Positions 1 to 9,344 of a DNA stretch of 59,826 nucleotides are shown piece after piece. Position 1 is the first letter of the stretch, and the number at the start of each line of letters is the position of its first letter. The translations under genes and the position numbers were made by a program. Location of the stretch: NCBI GenBank assembly GCA_016868055.1, contig VGHX01000006.1, positions 1 to 59,826 on the forward strand, read 5' to 3'. This stretch comes from Betaproteobacteria bacterium (GTDB lineage: Bacteria; Pseudomonadota; Gammaproteobacteria; Burkholderiales; Burkholderiaceae_D). A model generated the notes under the pieces. The model was not told where the DNA came from and did no database searches. It worked only from the letters and a program-made list of their open reading frames with translations.

Positions 1-1
1 T

Positions 2-793
2 GTGTCGGCTGCATTACTTCATCAAGCAAACCGCTATGAGTTAGCGCTGCGCTTGTCTGCTGATGAGGGGCTCGGCCTGTCCATTGAAATAGAAAACGAT
101 AGCGATCTACCGGGTACAGTGATTCAGATGCTGTCATATTTTGCGCCGGAGCGCGTGGTCAGCTTATCCGTACCCGGAGCACAGCACCAGCAATTTACGC
201 AGTGGCTTGAGTTCCAGCATGCCAGCAATATTACGCTGGTCGACGAGCAGTGGGCAGACTGGATCACAGCGAGCCATCGAGTTCCGGTCGATCTGATGAG
301 TGCAATCGATGACGATCAGCCATCGACCATCGATTGGACCGGTTGGCGCTACCCTATTCTGATAGCGACCATGTTTGTATTGTTCAATATCGTAGCTATC
401 AACGCTGATTGGTTGCGCCTGCATCATGAAGGGCTACAGATCCGTGAAGAGATAACCGACATTTTTCGGCGCAGTTTTCCAAACGACCAAGTCATTCTTG
501 ATCCTTTGGCGCAGATGAAGCAGAAAATTGCGACATCGCGCCAGACATCCGGACAACTGAGCCCCTCCGACTATCTCGTTCTTAGCGCGGCACTCGGTGA
601 AGCATGGCGAGAATCCGGTCATGACGTACGCGGCATTGCCTCACTTGAATATCGAGATGGTGCACTTAGTATCAAACTTAAGCCAGACACCAAGTTATCG
701 CTCGAAGCACTGCAAGGCCCGCTAGTAGCGCGGCAACTGAAAATGACGCCCTCGCCGACTGACCCGCAACTTTTTCTGGTGGGTCGATCATGA
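2..793 (+). CDS. gspL: Type II secretion protein GspL, C-terminal part (cut by window edge)
   Basis: This is the inner-membrane platform protein of the type II secretion system, which links the cytoplasmic ATPase GspE to the pseudopilus machinery. About 110 cytoplasmic residues are visible, then one membrane segment at about residues 116-136 and a periplasmic tail. Full GspL proteins are near 400 residues, so roughly the first third lies upstream of the window and the GTG at position 2 is not the true start. The stop overlaps the start of gspM by 4 bases (ATGA). The assignment rests on topology and on the following gspM-N-D-E-F genes. Confidence 0.85.
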   Translation: MSAALLHQANRYELALRLSADEGLGLSIEIENDSDLPGTVIQMLSYFAPERVVSLSVPGAQHQQFTQWLEFQHASNITLVDEQWADWITASHRVPVDLMSAIDDDQPSTIDWTGWRYPILIATMFVLFNIVAINADWLRLHHEGLQIREEITDIFRRSFPNDQVILDPLAQMKQKIATSRQTSGQLSPSDYLVLSAALGEAWRESGHDVRGIASLEYRDGALSIKLKPDTKLSLEALQGPLVARQLKMTPSPTDPQLFLVGRS

Positions 794-1290
794 TACGGCA
801 GCTAGGTAATACAAAATTCTGGCGAGAGCGATCATCGCGCGAGCAGCGTTTGCTGGTGATAACGGCTATTTTTTTATTCATCGGGTTAATATTTTCTACG
901 CTCGTTGAACCGGCGCTAAATGGACGACATTTTTGGCAACAGTCACTGCCACAATTACGTTTAGAACGCGCGCAAATGCAGGCCCTTGCCAGTCAGCTAA
1001 ACGGTAAGGCATCAGCAGCACCCTCCGCAACAGGTGTGCGATCAATCGATCGTACCCAGCTTGAGCGTAGCCTCAGTGATTCAGCTATCAAAGTATCATC
1101 GTTGGACATATCTGCGGGATTGATCCGCTTGCGCTGCAGCGATGTTTCATTTGATTCGCTCAATCGATGGCTTCAGCAAATACACCGTGAGCGGAGCTAC
1201 GTTGTTATCGACATAAGCATCATTGCGCGTGAGCGCGCTGGTCAGGTCGACGCGTCGGTGTCATTACGATCCTTGAGCGCTACGCCATGA
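790..1290 (+). CDS. gspM: Type II secretion protein GspM
   Basis: This is the 166-residue bitopic inner-membrane partner of GspL. A short charged cytoplasmic segment containing 'RERSSREQR' precedes one membrane helix at about residues 23-41. The periplasmic part is helical and then forms a small ferredoxin-like domain. That layout (short N-tail, single helix, about 120 periplasmic residues) is typical of GspM, although sequence conservation in the family is low. It overlaps both neighbours by 4 bases (ATGA junctions with gspL and gspN), which suggests translational coupling and a 1:1 assembly with GspL. Confidence 0.85.
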   Translation: MIRQLGNTKFWRERSSREQRLLVITAIFLFIGLIFSTLVEPALNGRHFWQQSLPQLRLERAQMQALASQLNGKASAAPSATGVRSIDRTQLERSLSDSAIKVSSLDISAGLIRLRCSDVSFDSLNRWLQQIHRERSYVVIDISIIARERAGQVDASVSLRSLSATP

Positions 1291-2057
1291 AACATCCTTT
1301 GACGTGGCTACTCGCTGGTTTGTTAACCGTATCCATTACGGCGCTAGCAAGCGCGCCGGCTGTGTGGCTGGTGCCTCTTATCGATCGCCAGACGAATGGT
1401 CGTCTTTCATTGGCAAATGTCGAGGGAAGTGTCTGGCGAGGCTCCGCATTACTGGGTGCCGCCGCTGCACGTGATGAGTCGCTTTCACCATTATTACCGG
1501 GGCGCTGTGAATGGCAAATCTCGCCCTTGGTATTCATTGGCGTGGTCGACATCCGCCTAATGAATTCTGCAGTCACGCCAGAACCCATCAGCATTCGCGG
1601 GAACTGGTGGCGTTGGGAGATCGGCCCGGCGCGTCTTAGCTTGCCTGCAGATGGCCTAAGCGCGTTGGGCGCACCGCTGAATACCATCCAACCGGCGGGG
1701 CAGCTGAGTCTGACTTGGCCATCGATGCGAGTCGAGCGCCATGCTGGGGGTTTTAGAACCAACGCGGTGTTGCAGCTAGATTTGCTCAATGTTGTATCAG
1801 CCCTGTCGGCGGTCAAGCCGCTTGGCGCTTATCGCCTACGTGTTGACTGGCAAGGAAACACCGCAAAGCTTGATTTAAAAAGTTTGGCAGGGCCTTTGCT
1901 ATTGACTGGTAAAGGCGAGATTGCCAACGGGTCTTTCCATTTTTCCGGTCAGGCAACCGCGCAAGAAAGCGAGCAAGCAAGGCTGATAGCGTTGATGAAC
2001 CTCCTTGGACAGCGGCGACAAATTAATGGCCAAGATGTTATCGCGCTCGAGTTTTAA
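1287..2057 (+). CDS. gspN: Type II secretion protein GspN
   Basis: This 256-residue GspN-family protein has an N-terminal signal-anchor (about residues 5-27) and then a beta-rich periplasmic domain. It shows the family-type segment 'GSVWRGSALLG' near residue 47. GspN is an accessory T2SS component present in some proteobacteria, including many betaproteobacteria; its exact role in secretion is unsettled. The start overlaps the gspM stop (ATGA). Forty-nine AT-rich bases separate it from gspD, the largest gap so far in this operon, so an internal promoter for gspD is possible but no clear -35/-10 pair was seen. Confidence 0.85.
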   Translation: MKHPLTWLLAGLLTVSITALASAPAVWLVPLIDRQTNGRLSLANVEGSVWRGSALLGAAAARDESLSPLLPGRCEWQISPLVFIGVVDIRLMNSAVTPEPISIRGNWWRWEIGPARLSLPADGLSALGAPLNTIQPAGQLSLTWPSMRVERHAGGFRTNAVLQLDLLNVVSALSAVKPLGAYRLRVDWQGNTAKLDLKSLAGPLLLTGKGEIANGSFHFSGQATAQESEQARLIALMNLLGQRRQINGQDVIALEF

Positions 2058-2106
2058 AAAAGTAGCTAAAAAATTCCTAATCATTTAAGAAGTCTAAGAA
2101 AATTTT

Positions 2107-4260
2107 ATGAAAATCATCTTTCCGCTCATCATGCTGCTCACCGCGATGGCAAGCGGCAGTAGCTTGGCGCAAGAGCCGCACGAAAAGCAGGCTGCACTCA
2201 ACTTCGTCGGTGCCGATATTGAATCGGTCATTCGCGCCATTGGCCACTACACCGGCAATACCTTCGTGATCGATCCGAGAGTAAAAGGAACGATTAATTT
2301 GGTATCGGAAAAGCCGCTGAGCAAAACACAGGCATTTGATCTGCTCAGCTCGGTACTTCGGCTGCAAGGCTTTGCGCTTGTGCGCACGCCAGACTATGTG
2401 AAGGTTGTTCCCGAAGCAGACGCCAAACTGCAGTCAGCACCCGTTCAAGTTGCCAAGCTGCGTGGCGATCAAATCGTCACGCAGATTTTCTCATTGAATC
2501 ATCAGAGCGCAACCGGTCTGGTGACGGTGCTGCGTCCACTCATCTCACCTAACAACACAATTGCAGCGGATACCTCCAACAATACATTGGTGGTCACCGA
2601 CTATGCCGACAATCTCAAGCGTATCGCGCGCATTATCGCAACGCTCGATACGCCGGCCATTGCGGAGCTGGATGTGGTGCGTCTGGAGCATGCCATTGCG
2701 ATGGATCTAGCGACTACGATTAACCGGTTGCTCGACAATACGGCCACTGCAGGTGCTGCTACGCAACCAGACCAAGGCCGCGTGATGGTACTGGCCGAGG
2801 CACGAACAAATTCGCTCATCATTCGCGCACCAAACGCTGCCCGGGCAACGCTCGCCCGAACCCTCATCGCAAAGTTAGATCAGCCAACCACCTTGCCGGG
2901 TAACGTACACGTAGTCTACTTGCGTAATGCCGAGGCAACTAAGCTGGCGCAAGTACTGAGGGCAGTTGTCGCCAGCGAATCGGGATCGACCATGCCCGCG
3001 TTACCGAATACCTTTGCACCCGCGCCGGCGCCAGCGCCCACAAACAATGTCGCAACGGGTGGTCTGCAGGGTATGAGCAGCTCACCAGCGCCGATGCAGG
3101 GGCCTCTACCCGCAGGCGGCACGGCTGGGTTCATTCAAGCAGACCCAAGTACCAACACCTTGATCATCACTGCAAACGAACGTGTATACCGAAATTTACG
3201 TGTCATCATCGATCAGCTGGATGCGCGCCGTGCGCAGGTATACGTCGAGTCACTGATTGTTGAAATTAGCGCAGAACGCGCAGCGCAGCTCGGCGTGCAG
3301 TGGGCAGCGTTGTCTGGCGATGGCGGCGCCGGATATCGAGTCGGCGTGATTACCGGATTTGCCACAGGTGGCGATAACCTCATTCAACAGGCAGGTGCTG
3401 CACTGTCCTCTTCGGGTACGCCGCTGCCACCCGGTAATGGCATTACCGCTGGCGTGATACAACAAAATAGCAAGGGACAACTCGGGCTTGGCGTTCTGGC
3501 TCGCGCGCTTGAGACAGATGCAAAGGCGAATATTCTATCGATGCCGAACCTGATCACACTGGATAACGAAGAGGCACGCATTATCGTCGGCCAAAACGTG
3601 CCGTTTATTACTGGTCAGTTTACGACAGCGGCCTCGGGCGGTAGTGCTGGTGTCAATCCATTCCAAACGATTGAGCGGCGCGATATCGGTCTCTCGCTCA
3701 GAGTACGTCCGACTATTTCGCAAGGAGGTACGGTAAAAATGGCAATCTATCAGGAGACCTCAAACATTCAGCAATCGACAGCATCAGGTCTCATCACCAG
3801 TAAACGATCCATCGATACCAATGTTCTGGTCGACGATGGTCAGATTATTGTGCTGGGTGGCCTGATCGAAGATACGGAATCCAACTCCATGGAAAAAGTA
3901 CCTGGCCTGGGCAACCTGCCGATCGTGGGCAACCTTTTCCGCTACCAATCAAAGCGTCGGAGCAAAACCAACCTGATGGTGTTCTTGCGGCCCACCGTTA
4001 TCCGTAGCAATGAACAAAGCGTATCAGTGGCGAGTGATCGATATGACTATATTCGTAATGCGCAATCGATAGCCCAGCCAGCACCTGGCATATTGCTGCC
4101 TCAAACCGAGCCACCGCAGCTACCCCTCCTGGAAAACGGCAGACCGGTCGGGGGCGCGCTACTGAACAGAGCAGCACCGGTGACGGACTTCACCGCACCC
4201 AAGCCAGCCACTGCACCTGAAACCTACTCCGTTGAACCGCCTCAGATCGAGCAACGCTAA
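2107..4260 (+). CDS. gspD: Type II secretion outer-membrane secretin GspD
   Basis: This protein forms the gated outer-membrane ring through which folded exoproteins leave the cell. It has a Sec signal peptide ending near 'SSLAQ'. The N0 domain follows ('LNFVGADIESVIRAIG'), then the N1-N3 repeats. A Pro/Ala-rich insert lies at about residues 298-340 within the last N-repeat region. The secretin domain contains the conserved 'VPGLGNLPIVGNLFR' and 'TNLMVFLRPTVIR' segments. The length of 717 residues is normal for the family. A tail of about 75 residues rich in Pro and Gln follows the secretin core and could bind a pilotin. No pilotin gene is in view. Confidence 0.97.
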   Translation: MKIIFPLIMLLTAMASGSSLAQEPHEKQAALNFVGADIESVIRAIGHYTGNTFVIDPRVKGTINLVSEKPLSKTQAFDLLSSVLRLQGFALVRTPDYVKVVPEADAKLQSAPVQVAKLRGDQIVTQIFSLNHQSATGLVTVLRPLISPNNTIAADTSNNTLVVTDYADNLKRIARIIATLDTPAIAELDVVRLEHAIAMDLATTINRLLDNTATAGAATQPDQGRVMVLAEARTNSLIIRAPNAARATLARTLIAKLDQPTTLPGNVHVVYLRNAEATKLAQVLRAVVASESGSTMPALPNTFAPAPAPAPTNNVATGGLQGMSSSPAPMQGPLPAGGTAGFIQADPSTNTLIITANERVYRNLRVIIDQLDARRAQVYVESLIVEISAERAAQLGVQWAALSGDGGAGYRVGVITGFATGGDNLIQQAGAALSSSGTPLPPGNGITAGVIQQNSKGQLGLGVLARALETDAKANILSMPNLITLDNEEARIIVGQNVPFITGQFTTAASGGSAGVNPFQTIERRDIGLSLRVRPTISQGGTVKMAIYQETSNIQQSTASGLITSKRSIDTNVLVDDGQIIVLGGLIEDTESNSMEKVPGLGNLPIVGNLFRYQSKRRSKTNLMVFLRPTVIRSNEQSVSVASDRYDYIRNAQSIAQPAPGILLPQTEPPQLPLLENGRPVGGALLNRAAPVTDFTAPKPATAPETYSVEPPQIEQR

Positions 4261-4295
4261 ATGATCGTGTTAACCACTGTCAGAGCCCCAAAACC

Positions 4296-5732
4296 ATGAG
4301 CGCACCGATGCAAGACCCTCGCCTGCTACCCTTTGCATTTGCGCGCGACTTTGGGGTGCTGGCGCAAGCCGGCGCACCGAATGATGCGATCGATGTCTGG
4401 ATATCCGAGACAACCCCTGCGGCTGCCGTAGCAGAGATTAGTCGTCGATTTGGGCGGTTGCGTCTGAATCGTCTAACGACCGAACAACTCGAGCGCGCGA
4501 TTGCGCAGGCCTACGCCAGCGGTGGTGGCGATGCCGCGCAAGTCGTGGGTGAAGTTGAATCAGATCTGGATTTGGCGCGGCTGATGCAAGACATGCCCGC
4601 TATCGAAGACCTGCTGGAAGCGGCTGATGATGCGCCCGTGATTCGTATGATCAACGCGCTACTAACGCAAGCCCTGCGCGAGGGTGCATCAGATATTCAT
4701 ATCGAGCCGTTCGAGCAAATCTCGATTGTGCGCTTTCGCATCGATGGTCGACTCCGCGATGTCGTACGGCCCAAAAAAGGCATACACGCGGCATTGATCT
4801 CGCGCATCAAGATCATGTCGCAGCTGGATATCGCCGAGAAGCGTCTGCCGCAAGATGGCCGCATCACCCTGCGCGTAGGCGGCAAACCGGTCGATGTGCG
4901 TGTCTCTACCCTGCCTACCGGTCATGGCGAGCGCGCGGTACTGCGTCTGCTGGATAAAGAAGGCGGCCGTATGGACTTGCAACAGCTGGGCATGAGTGAT
5001 CATACGCGCGTGCAATTTGACCAACTCATCTCGCAACCGCATGGCATTGTGCTCGTCACCGGGCCAACCGGCTCGGGTAAAACCACCACGCTATACGCCG
5101 CGCTCACACAGCTCAACACGCCCACCACCAACGTACTTACTGTAGAAGATCCGATTGAGTACGAGCTAGCGGGTGTCGGTCAGACCCAGGTCAATGCACG
5201 TATCGATATGAGCTTTGCGAAAGCGCTGCGCGCTATTCTGCGACAAGACCCGGACGTGATCATGATCGGCGAGATTCGCGATCTGGAGACCGCTCAAATC
5301 GCTGTACAAGCCTCGCTCACCGGGCATTTGGTTCTTGCGACCCTGCACACCAACGATGCACCGGCAGCCATCACGCGCTTGCTGGATATGGGTATCGAGC
5401 CGTTTTTATTATCGTCATCTTTACTGGGAGTGCTAGCGCAGCGGCTGGTGCGCAAGTTATGCCCGCATTGCAAACGCTTCGACGGGCATCAGTGGCACGC
5501 AGTTGGTTGCGATAAATGTGCTGGCACTGGCTACCATGGTCGCGTCGGCGTTTACGAGTTGTTAGTGACTACCGATCACATACGCGCGCAGATCCATCAG
5601 CGAACCTCCGAGGCACAGATTCGCGACACAGCGCTACGCGACGGCATGCGTACCATGTATCAGGACGGCGAGCGCTGGCTACGCGACGGCACCACGACAG
5701 AGGCCGAGCTGCTCAGGGTCACCAAGGACTAA
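4296..5732 (+). CDS. gspE: Type II secretion ATPase GspE
   Basis: This is the cytoplasmic hexameric ATPase that powers pseudopilus assembly. The N1E-type GspL-binding region comes first. The core holds the Walker A motif '[10 protein letters not shown]' at about residue 255, the Asp box 'LRQDPDVIMIGEIRD' and the His box 'LVLATLHTNDA'. A zinc-binding four-cysteine insert follows (CPHC at about residue 389 and CDKC about 18 residues later), which is typical of GspE. The length of 478 residues is slightly short for GspE but complete. The gene lies 35 bases after gspD, and its stop is 3 bases before the GTG start of gspF. Confidence 0.97.
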   Translation: MSAPMQDPRLLPFAFARDFGVLAQAGAPNDAIDVWISETTPAAAVAEISRRFGRLRLNRLTTEQLERAIAQAYASGGGDAAQVVGEVESDLDLARLMQDMPAIEDLLEAADDAPVIRMINALLTQALREGASDIHIEPFEQISIVRFRIDGRLRDVVRPKKGIHAALISRIKIMSQLDIAEKRLPQDGRITLRVGGKPVDVRVSTLPTGHGERAVLRLLDKEGGRMDLQQLGMSDHTRVQFDQLISQPHGIVLVTGPTGSGKTTTLYAALTQLNTPTTNVLTVEDPIEYELAGVGQTQVNARIDMSFAKALRAILRQDPDVIMIGEIRDLETAQIAVQASLTGHLVLATLHTNDAPAAITRLLDMGIEPFLLSSSLLGVLAQRLVRKLCPHCKRFDGHQWHAVGCDKCAGTGYHGRVGVYELLVTTDHIRAQIHQRTSEAQIRDTALRDGMRTMYQDGERWLRDGTTTEAELLRVTKD

Positions 5733-5735
5733 CCC

Positions 5736-6953
5736 GTGCCCGCCTTTCGCTATCAAGCAGTGAACGCTGCCGGCATTGCCAGCAAAGGAATTCTGCGCGC
5801 CGATAGTCCTCGCGCCGCACGTTCGGATTTACGTGCGCGCGGCTTGGTGCCGTTTTCGCTTGAAGTGATTAACAGTGAAGCCGCCTCCGGCGAGCGGCGC
5901 ATATTCCACTTCGGCGAAAAACTCACGAATATCGAGCTCGCGCTGTTTACAAGACAACTGGCCGCGCTGCTCGGTGCCAATCTGCCGATGGAGCAGGCAT
6001 TTGATGCACTGATGGAGCAAGCCGAGCGGCCTTATGTGCGCGAGCTGATTGCCATGATCCGATCCGAGCTGATGGGTGGCGCATCGCTGTCGGATGCGCT
6101 CTCACATCACCCGAGAGATTTTGCGGATATCTACCGCGCTTTGGTGAACGCTGGCGAGCAAACCGGACAGCTAGCCACCGTATTAGCGCGCCTGGCCGAT
6201 TATATTGAAAACCGTAATGCCCTAATCCAAAAGCTGAGACTGGCATTTACGTACCCCGCCATCGTCACCGTGGTCGCGTTTTTAATTGTGATTTTTCTGC
6301 TGACCTATGTGGTACCGCAAATCGTGTCGGTATTCGCCAGCACTAAACAGCAACTGCCTTTGCTCACGACCATCATGCTCGCACTATCCGGCTTTGTGCG
6401 GCAGTGGGGTTGGCTGGTGGCGTTGATTGCGGTGGTGAGCTGGACTTTGTGGCAGCGCAGCCTGCGCGACCCGGAGCGCCGATTACGCTGGCATCGCTGG
6501 TTATTACAAGCGCCGCTGATCGGGCGATTTCAGCGCAGCCTGAACACCTCACGGTTTGCCAGCACGCTAGCCATCACCACCAGCGCAGGGGTTCCGATTT
6601 TGCGTGCGCTGCACACCAGCCGCGACACCTTATCCAACATGGCGATGCGTCAGCAAGTCGATGAGGCGACTAATGCCGTGCGCGAGGGTGTCAGTCTTGC
6701 GCGCGCACTCGGCGAGCAGCAGAATTTTCCGCCGATGCTGATTCACATGATCCGGGCAGGCGAGGCAACGGGTGAATTACCCGCGATGCTAGATCGTGCT
6801 GCGCAGATGCAAGCCCAGGATTTGGAGCGTCGCGCACTAACGCTTGCGGGCTTGCTCGAACCCCTGCTCATTCTGAGTATGGGTGTGGTGGTGCTGCTGA
6901 TTGTGCTGGCGGTGCTGATGCCGATTATCGAAATCAATCAGCTTGTGCGATGA
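5736..6953 (+). CDS. gspF: Type II secretion inner-membrane protein GspF
   Basis: This is a polytopic platform protein that works with GspE and GspL. It has two copies of the T2SSF domain: 'LFTRQLAALLGANLPMEQA' near residue 70, and 'FASTLAITTSAGVPILRAL' near residue 270. Three hydrophobic spans are visible, at about residues 170-195, 220-240 and 375-400. The GTG start is supported by AAGGA seven bases upstream, inside the end of gspE. The length of 405 residues is the family norm. Confidence 0.97.
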   Translation: MPAFRYQAVNAAGIASKGILRADSPRAARSDLRARGLVPFSLEVINSEAASGERRIFHFGEKLTNIELALFTRQLAALLGANLPMEQAFDALMEQAERPYVRELIAMIRSELMGGASLSDALSHHPRDFADIYRALVNAGEQTGQLATVLARLADYIENRNALIQKLRLAFTYPAIVTVVAFLIVIFLLTYVVPQIVSVFASTKQQLPLLTTIMLALSGFVRQWGWLVALIAVVSWTLWQRSLRDPERRLRWHRWLLQAPLIGRFQRSLNTSRFASTLAITTSAGVPILRALHTSRDTLSNMAMRQQVDEATNAVREGVSLARALGEQQNFPPMLIHMIRAGEATGELPAMLDRAAQMQAQDLERRALTLAGLLEPLLILSMGVVVLLIVLAVLMPIIEINQLVR

Positions 6954-6970
6954 ACCGCTATAAAACACAG

Positions 6971-6984
6971 CGATAAGTTTATCG
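6971..6984. promoter_or_regulatory. Perfect 14-bp palindrome upstream of gspC
   Basis: The bases CGATAAGTTTATCG form a palindrome with 6-base arms around two central bases. It sits in the 62-base AT-rich gap between gspF and gspC and is followed by a T-rich stretch and TATATAAA. The very small centre argues against a hairpin and for a dimeric protein-binding site. No regulator is identified. Confidence 0.3.
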
Positions 6985-7015
6985 ATACTTTTTTATATAA
7001 ATTGTGCCATAGCTC

Positions 7016-7465
7016 ATGAAGCGCCTACCTCTGCTGTGCAGTTTTGTTTTATTTATTTTGCTGAGCGCCTCAGTCACCTACTGGTTACTGCAGTGGATGG
7101 CACCGTCGACGCGTACGCTACAGGTGGTAGCGCCTGCCGAGCCAGCGCTGCCCGAGCTATCAGCGGCCACACAGTTGTTTGGTGGCGCTAGTACGGAAGC
7201 CACAAGCACACCGCTTCAGCTGAGCGGCATTATTTATTCACGCACACCCGGCGAACGGGTCGCGATTATTACGAGCGATGCCAAGCCCGCGCGTGCCTTG
7301 GGTATGAATGCAGAGGTCGCGCCTGGCATCATCATCAAACAGATCAATCAGCGCAGCGTTGTGGTGTTGGAGAATGGCCAGCAACGCGTGATACCACTAT
7401 CGAAGCTAAGCAGTACCGCGAAAGATAACCTGACGCCACCTCCTGAAGCATCCTCTTCCAAATAA
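7016..7465 (+). CDS. gspC: Short GspC-like type II secretion protein
   Basis: This is a bitopic inner-membrane protein of 149 residues. One membrane helix lies at about residues 7-26. The homology-region-type domain begins at 'LQLSGIIYSR' and runs through 'VAIIT' to 'VVVLENGQQRVIPLSK'. In T2SS this domain contacts the N0 domain of the secretin GspD. The usual C-terminal PDZ or coiled-coil part of GspC is absent; the protein ends soon after the homology region with a short Pro/Ser tail. It follows gspF after 62 bases, a position where betaproteobacterial operons often carry gspC. Confidence 0.8.
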   Translation: MKRLPLLCSFVLFILLSASVTYWLLQWMAPSTRTLQVVAPAEPALPELSAATQLFGGASTEATSTPLQLSGIIYSRTPGERVAIITSDAKPARALGMNAEVAPGIIIKQINQRSVVVLENGQQRVIPLSKLSSTAKDNLTPPPEASSSK

Positions 7466-7525
7466 TTGACAATCCCGGGGCGTAAATTTTTTGGTCATTT
7501 ATCGCAATGATTTGATGCAATAAAA

Positions 7526-7536
7526 CTGTCATAAAT
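7526..7536 (+). promoter_or_regulatory. Pho-box-like half site (CTGTCATAAAT)
   Basis: The 11 bases CTGTCATAAAT match the first half of the enterobacterial Pho box (CTGTCAT followed by an A/T-rich spacer) at every position. The second 7-mer expected directly after it is not recognisable (CACCGCT). The site lies 80 bases upstream of the DUF4214 gene and ahead of the phosphatase gene. Only a half site can be claimed. Confidence 0.3.
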
Positions 7537-7615
7537 CACCGCTACAGTCGAGCATAGGACGGGCCTGTGCGGGGCCAACCGTGTAGCTGCAGTAACTCCC
7601 TCTTTTATTAGCCCA

Positions 7616-9172
7616 ATGTTGAAAGCGCCCGTACTCAACTTCACAGATACCGGACTGTCGGTAACTGACGGTATAACCCGAACCGGTTTGTGGTCGATCT
7701 CTACGACCTCGGATATTGGTTGGGAATATTCCCTCAACCAAGGTGCGACATGGATCATAGGACAAGGGAATAGCTTCGAGGTTACCCAGGATGGGGCACA
7801 GACGATATGGGTTAGATCTCGCGATAATGATGGGAATGTCTCTGATATTGTCATCGCAAAATGCGTGTTGGATACGCGCCCACCTAGCCCTGTTAATGCG
7901 GTTTTGATAGAACAGACTGGGGTCACTCGATTTGATCTTAGTGGCTTCGAGCAAAATGCATCGTGGGAGTATTCTTTTGACCAGGGCCAATCTTGGCGAG
8001 CTGGTATTGGTGCTAGTTTGTCCGTTCTGGGGAACGCATTTCCCAAGCTGTCGTTACGTCAGTTAGATCTGGCTGGCAATCCATCGGTGCCGACCGAGTT
8101 AGTCCTTGATAAAAATGGACGTGGCTGGCGCGAGGTCTCAAACGACCCGCTGAATCCAGATTCAGTGGGGACGCTTGACCACACGCTGCTTGTTCATGGT
8201 GAAATAGTACGCAATGATGCGGATTACTTTCGGGTCGACATTCCAGCTGACGCCAAACTGCGGGCGGCAAAATTTACCGTTTATCAATCGGCTGATGCAA
8301 TCGCCTTCTACGCGATGCAGCAGCAAGGTGTGTTTAGTGCCGGGACGGACGTTAGCAAAATGCTGGCTTTCGGTCACTTCGGGCCGGAAGACCTCGACAG
8401 AAACCTGTTGCTGTCTATACCCAGTACCACCGTCTTAACAGGTCCAGTAACAACTTGGGTGAATCAGACCGGAAGTCTGATCACGCGATACGCTCTTCAA
8501 ATGGACTTTGCGAAAAGTGGGGCTGCGGGTGATACCGCTGTCACCTCGCCGATGACTTTATCAATCAATGGCATTGGCACCAACTCCGCGAATAGCGAAA
8601 TTGTCATGGGCCAAGGACCGATTGATAAATTTGTCTATCAAGCCCCCTCCTCTGCTTACAGCATCGGCGTCATGACTGGTGGATTGACGATCACGTCGCG
8701 TAACTCCTCAGAGATAGACCGACTCACGAGCGTGGAACGAATCAAGTTTGTAGACAAATCGATTGCCTTTGACATTGACGATAACGCCGGAAAAGTTTAC
8801 CGAATCTATAAAGCAGCCTTCGGCCGTGATCCGACTCAGGGGGACCTGACAGGTCTTGGATATTGGATTTCCCAGACCGACAAAGGTATGAGCCTGCTTG
8901 AAGTTTCGGCACGCTTTATTGATTCCAGCGAATTCACGCGTATGTACGGATTGAATTCTTCAAACTCAGACTTTTTGTCCAAGCTCTACACGAATATTTT
9001 AGGTCGAAACCCAGATCAGGTTGGGTTTGGTTGGTGGCTAGATCAGTTGAATACCAACCCTGAGAAAACTCGCAGGAAGGTTTTAGCAGATTTTTCTGAA
9101 TCCCCGGAAAACAAGCAATCAGTCGCTTCTTTGATTGGGAACGGCATCCCGTATGCCGAATTTTCAATGTGA
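7616..9172 (+). CDS. DUF4214 repeat protein, probable secreted/surface protein
   Basis: This 518-residue protein has no recognised enzymatic domain. The N-terminal half carries at least two related beta-sandwich-type repeats, with 'GWEYSLNQGATW' near residue 37 and 'SWEYSFDQGQSW' near residue 120; such repeats are common in large bacterial surface proteins. The C-terminal 115 residues hold DUF4214, with 'VYRIYKAAFGRDP' and 'LYTNILGRNPDQVGFGWW'. No signal peptide is present: the ATG opens directly into a repeat, an in-frame TAA lies 84 bases upstream, and no ribosome binding site is evident. DUF4214 proteins are often exported by C-terminally directed routes, so type I export is possible; a 5'-truncated remnant is the alternative. 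Confidence 0.75.
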   Translation: MLKAPVLNFTDTGLSVTDGITRTGLWSISTTSDIGWEYSLNQGATWIIGQGNSFEVTQDGAQTIWVRSRDNDGNVSDIVIAKCVLDTRPPSPVNAVLIEQTGVTRFDLSGFEQNASWEYSFDQGQSWRAGIGASLSVLGNAFPKLSLRQLDLAGNPSVPTELVLDKNGRGWREVSNDPLNPDSVGTLDHTLLVHGEIVRNDADYFRVDIPADAKLRAAKFTVYQSADAIAFYAMQQQGVFSAGTDVSKMLAFGHFGPEDLDRNLLLSIPSTTVLTGPVTTWVNQTGSLITRYALQMDFAKSGAAGDTAVTSPMTLSINGIGTNSANSEIVMGQGPIDKFVYQAPSSAYSIGVMTGGLTITSRNSSEIDRLTSVERIKFVDKSIAFDIDDNAGKVYRIYKAAFGRDPTQGDLTGLGYWISQTDKGMSLLEVSARFIDSSEFTRMYGLNSSNSDFLSKLYTNILGRNPDQVGFGWWLDQLNTNPEKTRRKVLADFSESPENKQSVASLIGNGIPYAEFSM

Positions 9173-9344
9173 CATGCTGCGGCGCAGGCTCGGATAGATT
9201 TCATCTTCTTCGAAACAGTACGGTGTCTCCCTTCGAGTGAGGCGTGCCGGCCTCGTTCACTGAATTTACAAACCCGGCATCAACGCGTCATCTTCACTTA
9301 ATAAAACGCTTGTACCTTCGGAAATTATCCTGACAGGAGTTGTC

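Noticed and set aside
7466-7471. Perfect -35 hexamer TTGACA after gspC
   Set aside because: No acceptable -10 lies 15-19 bases downstream.
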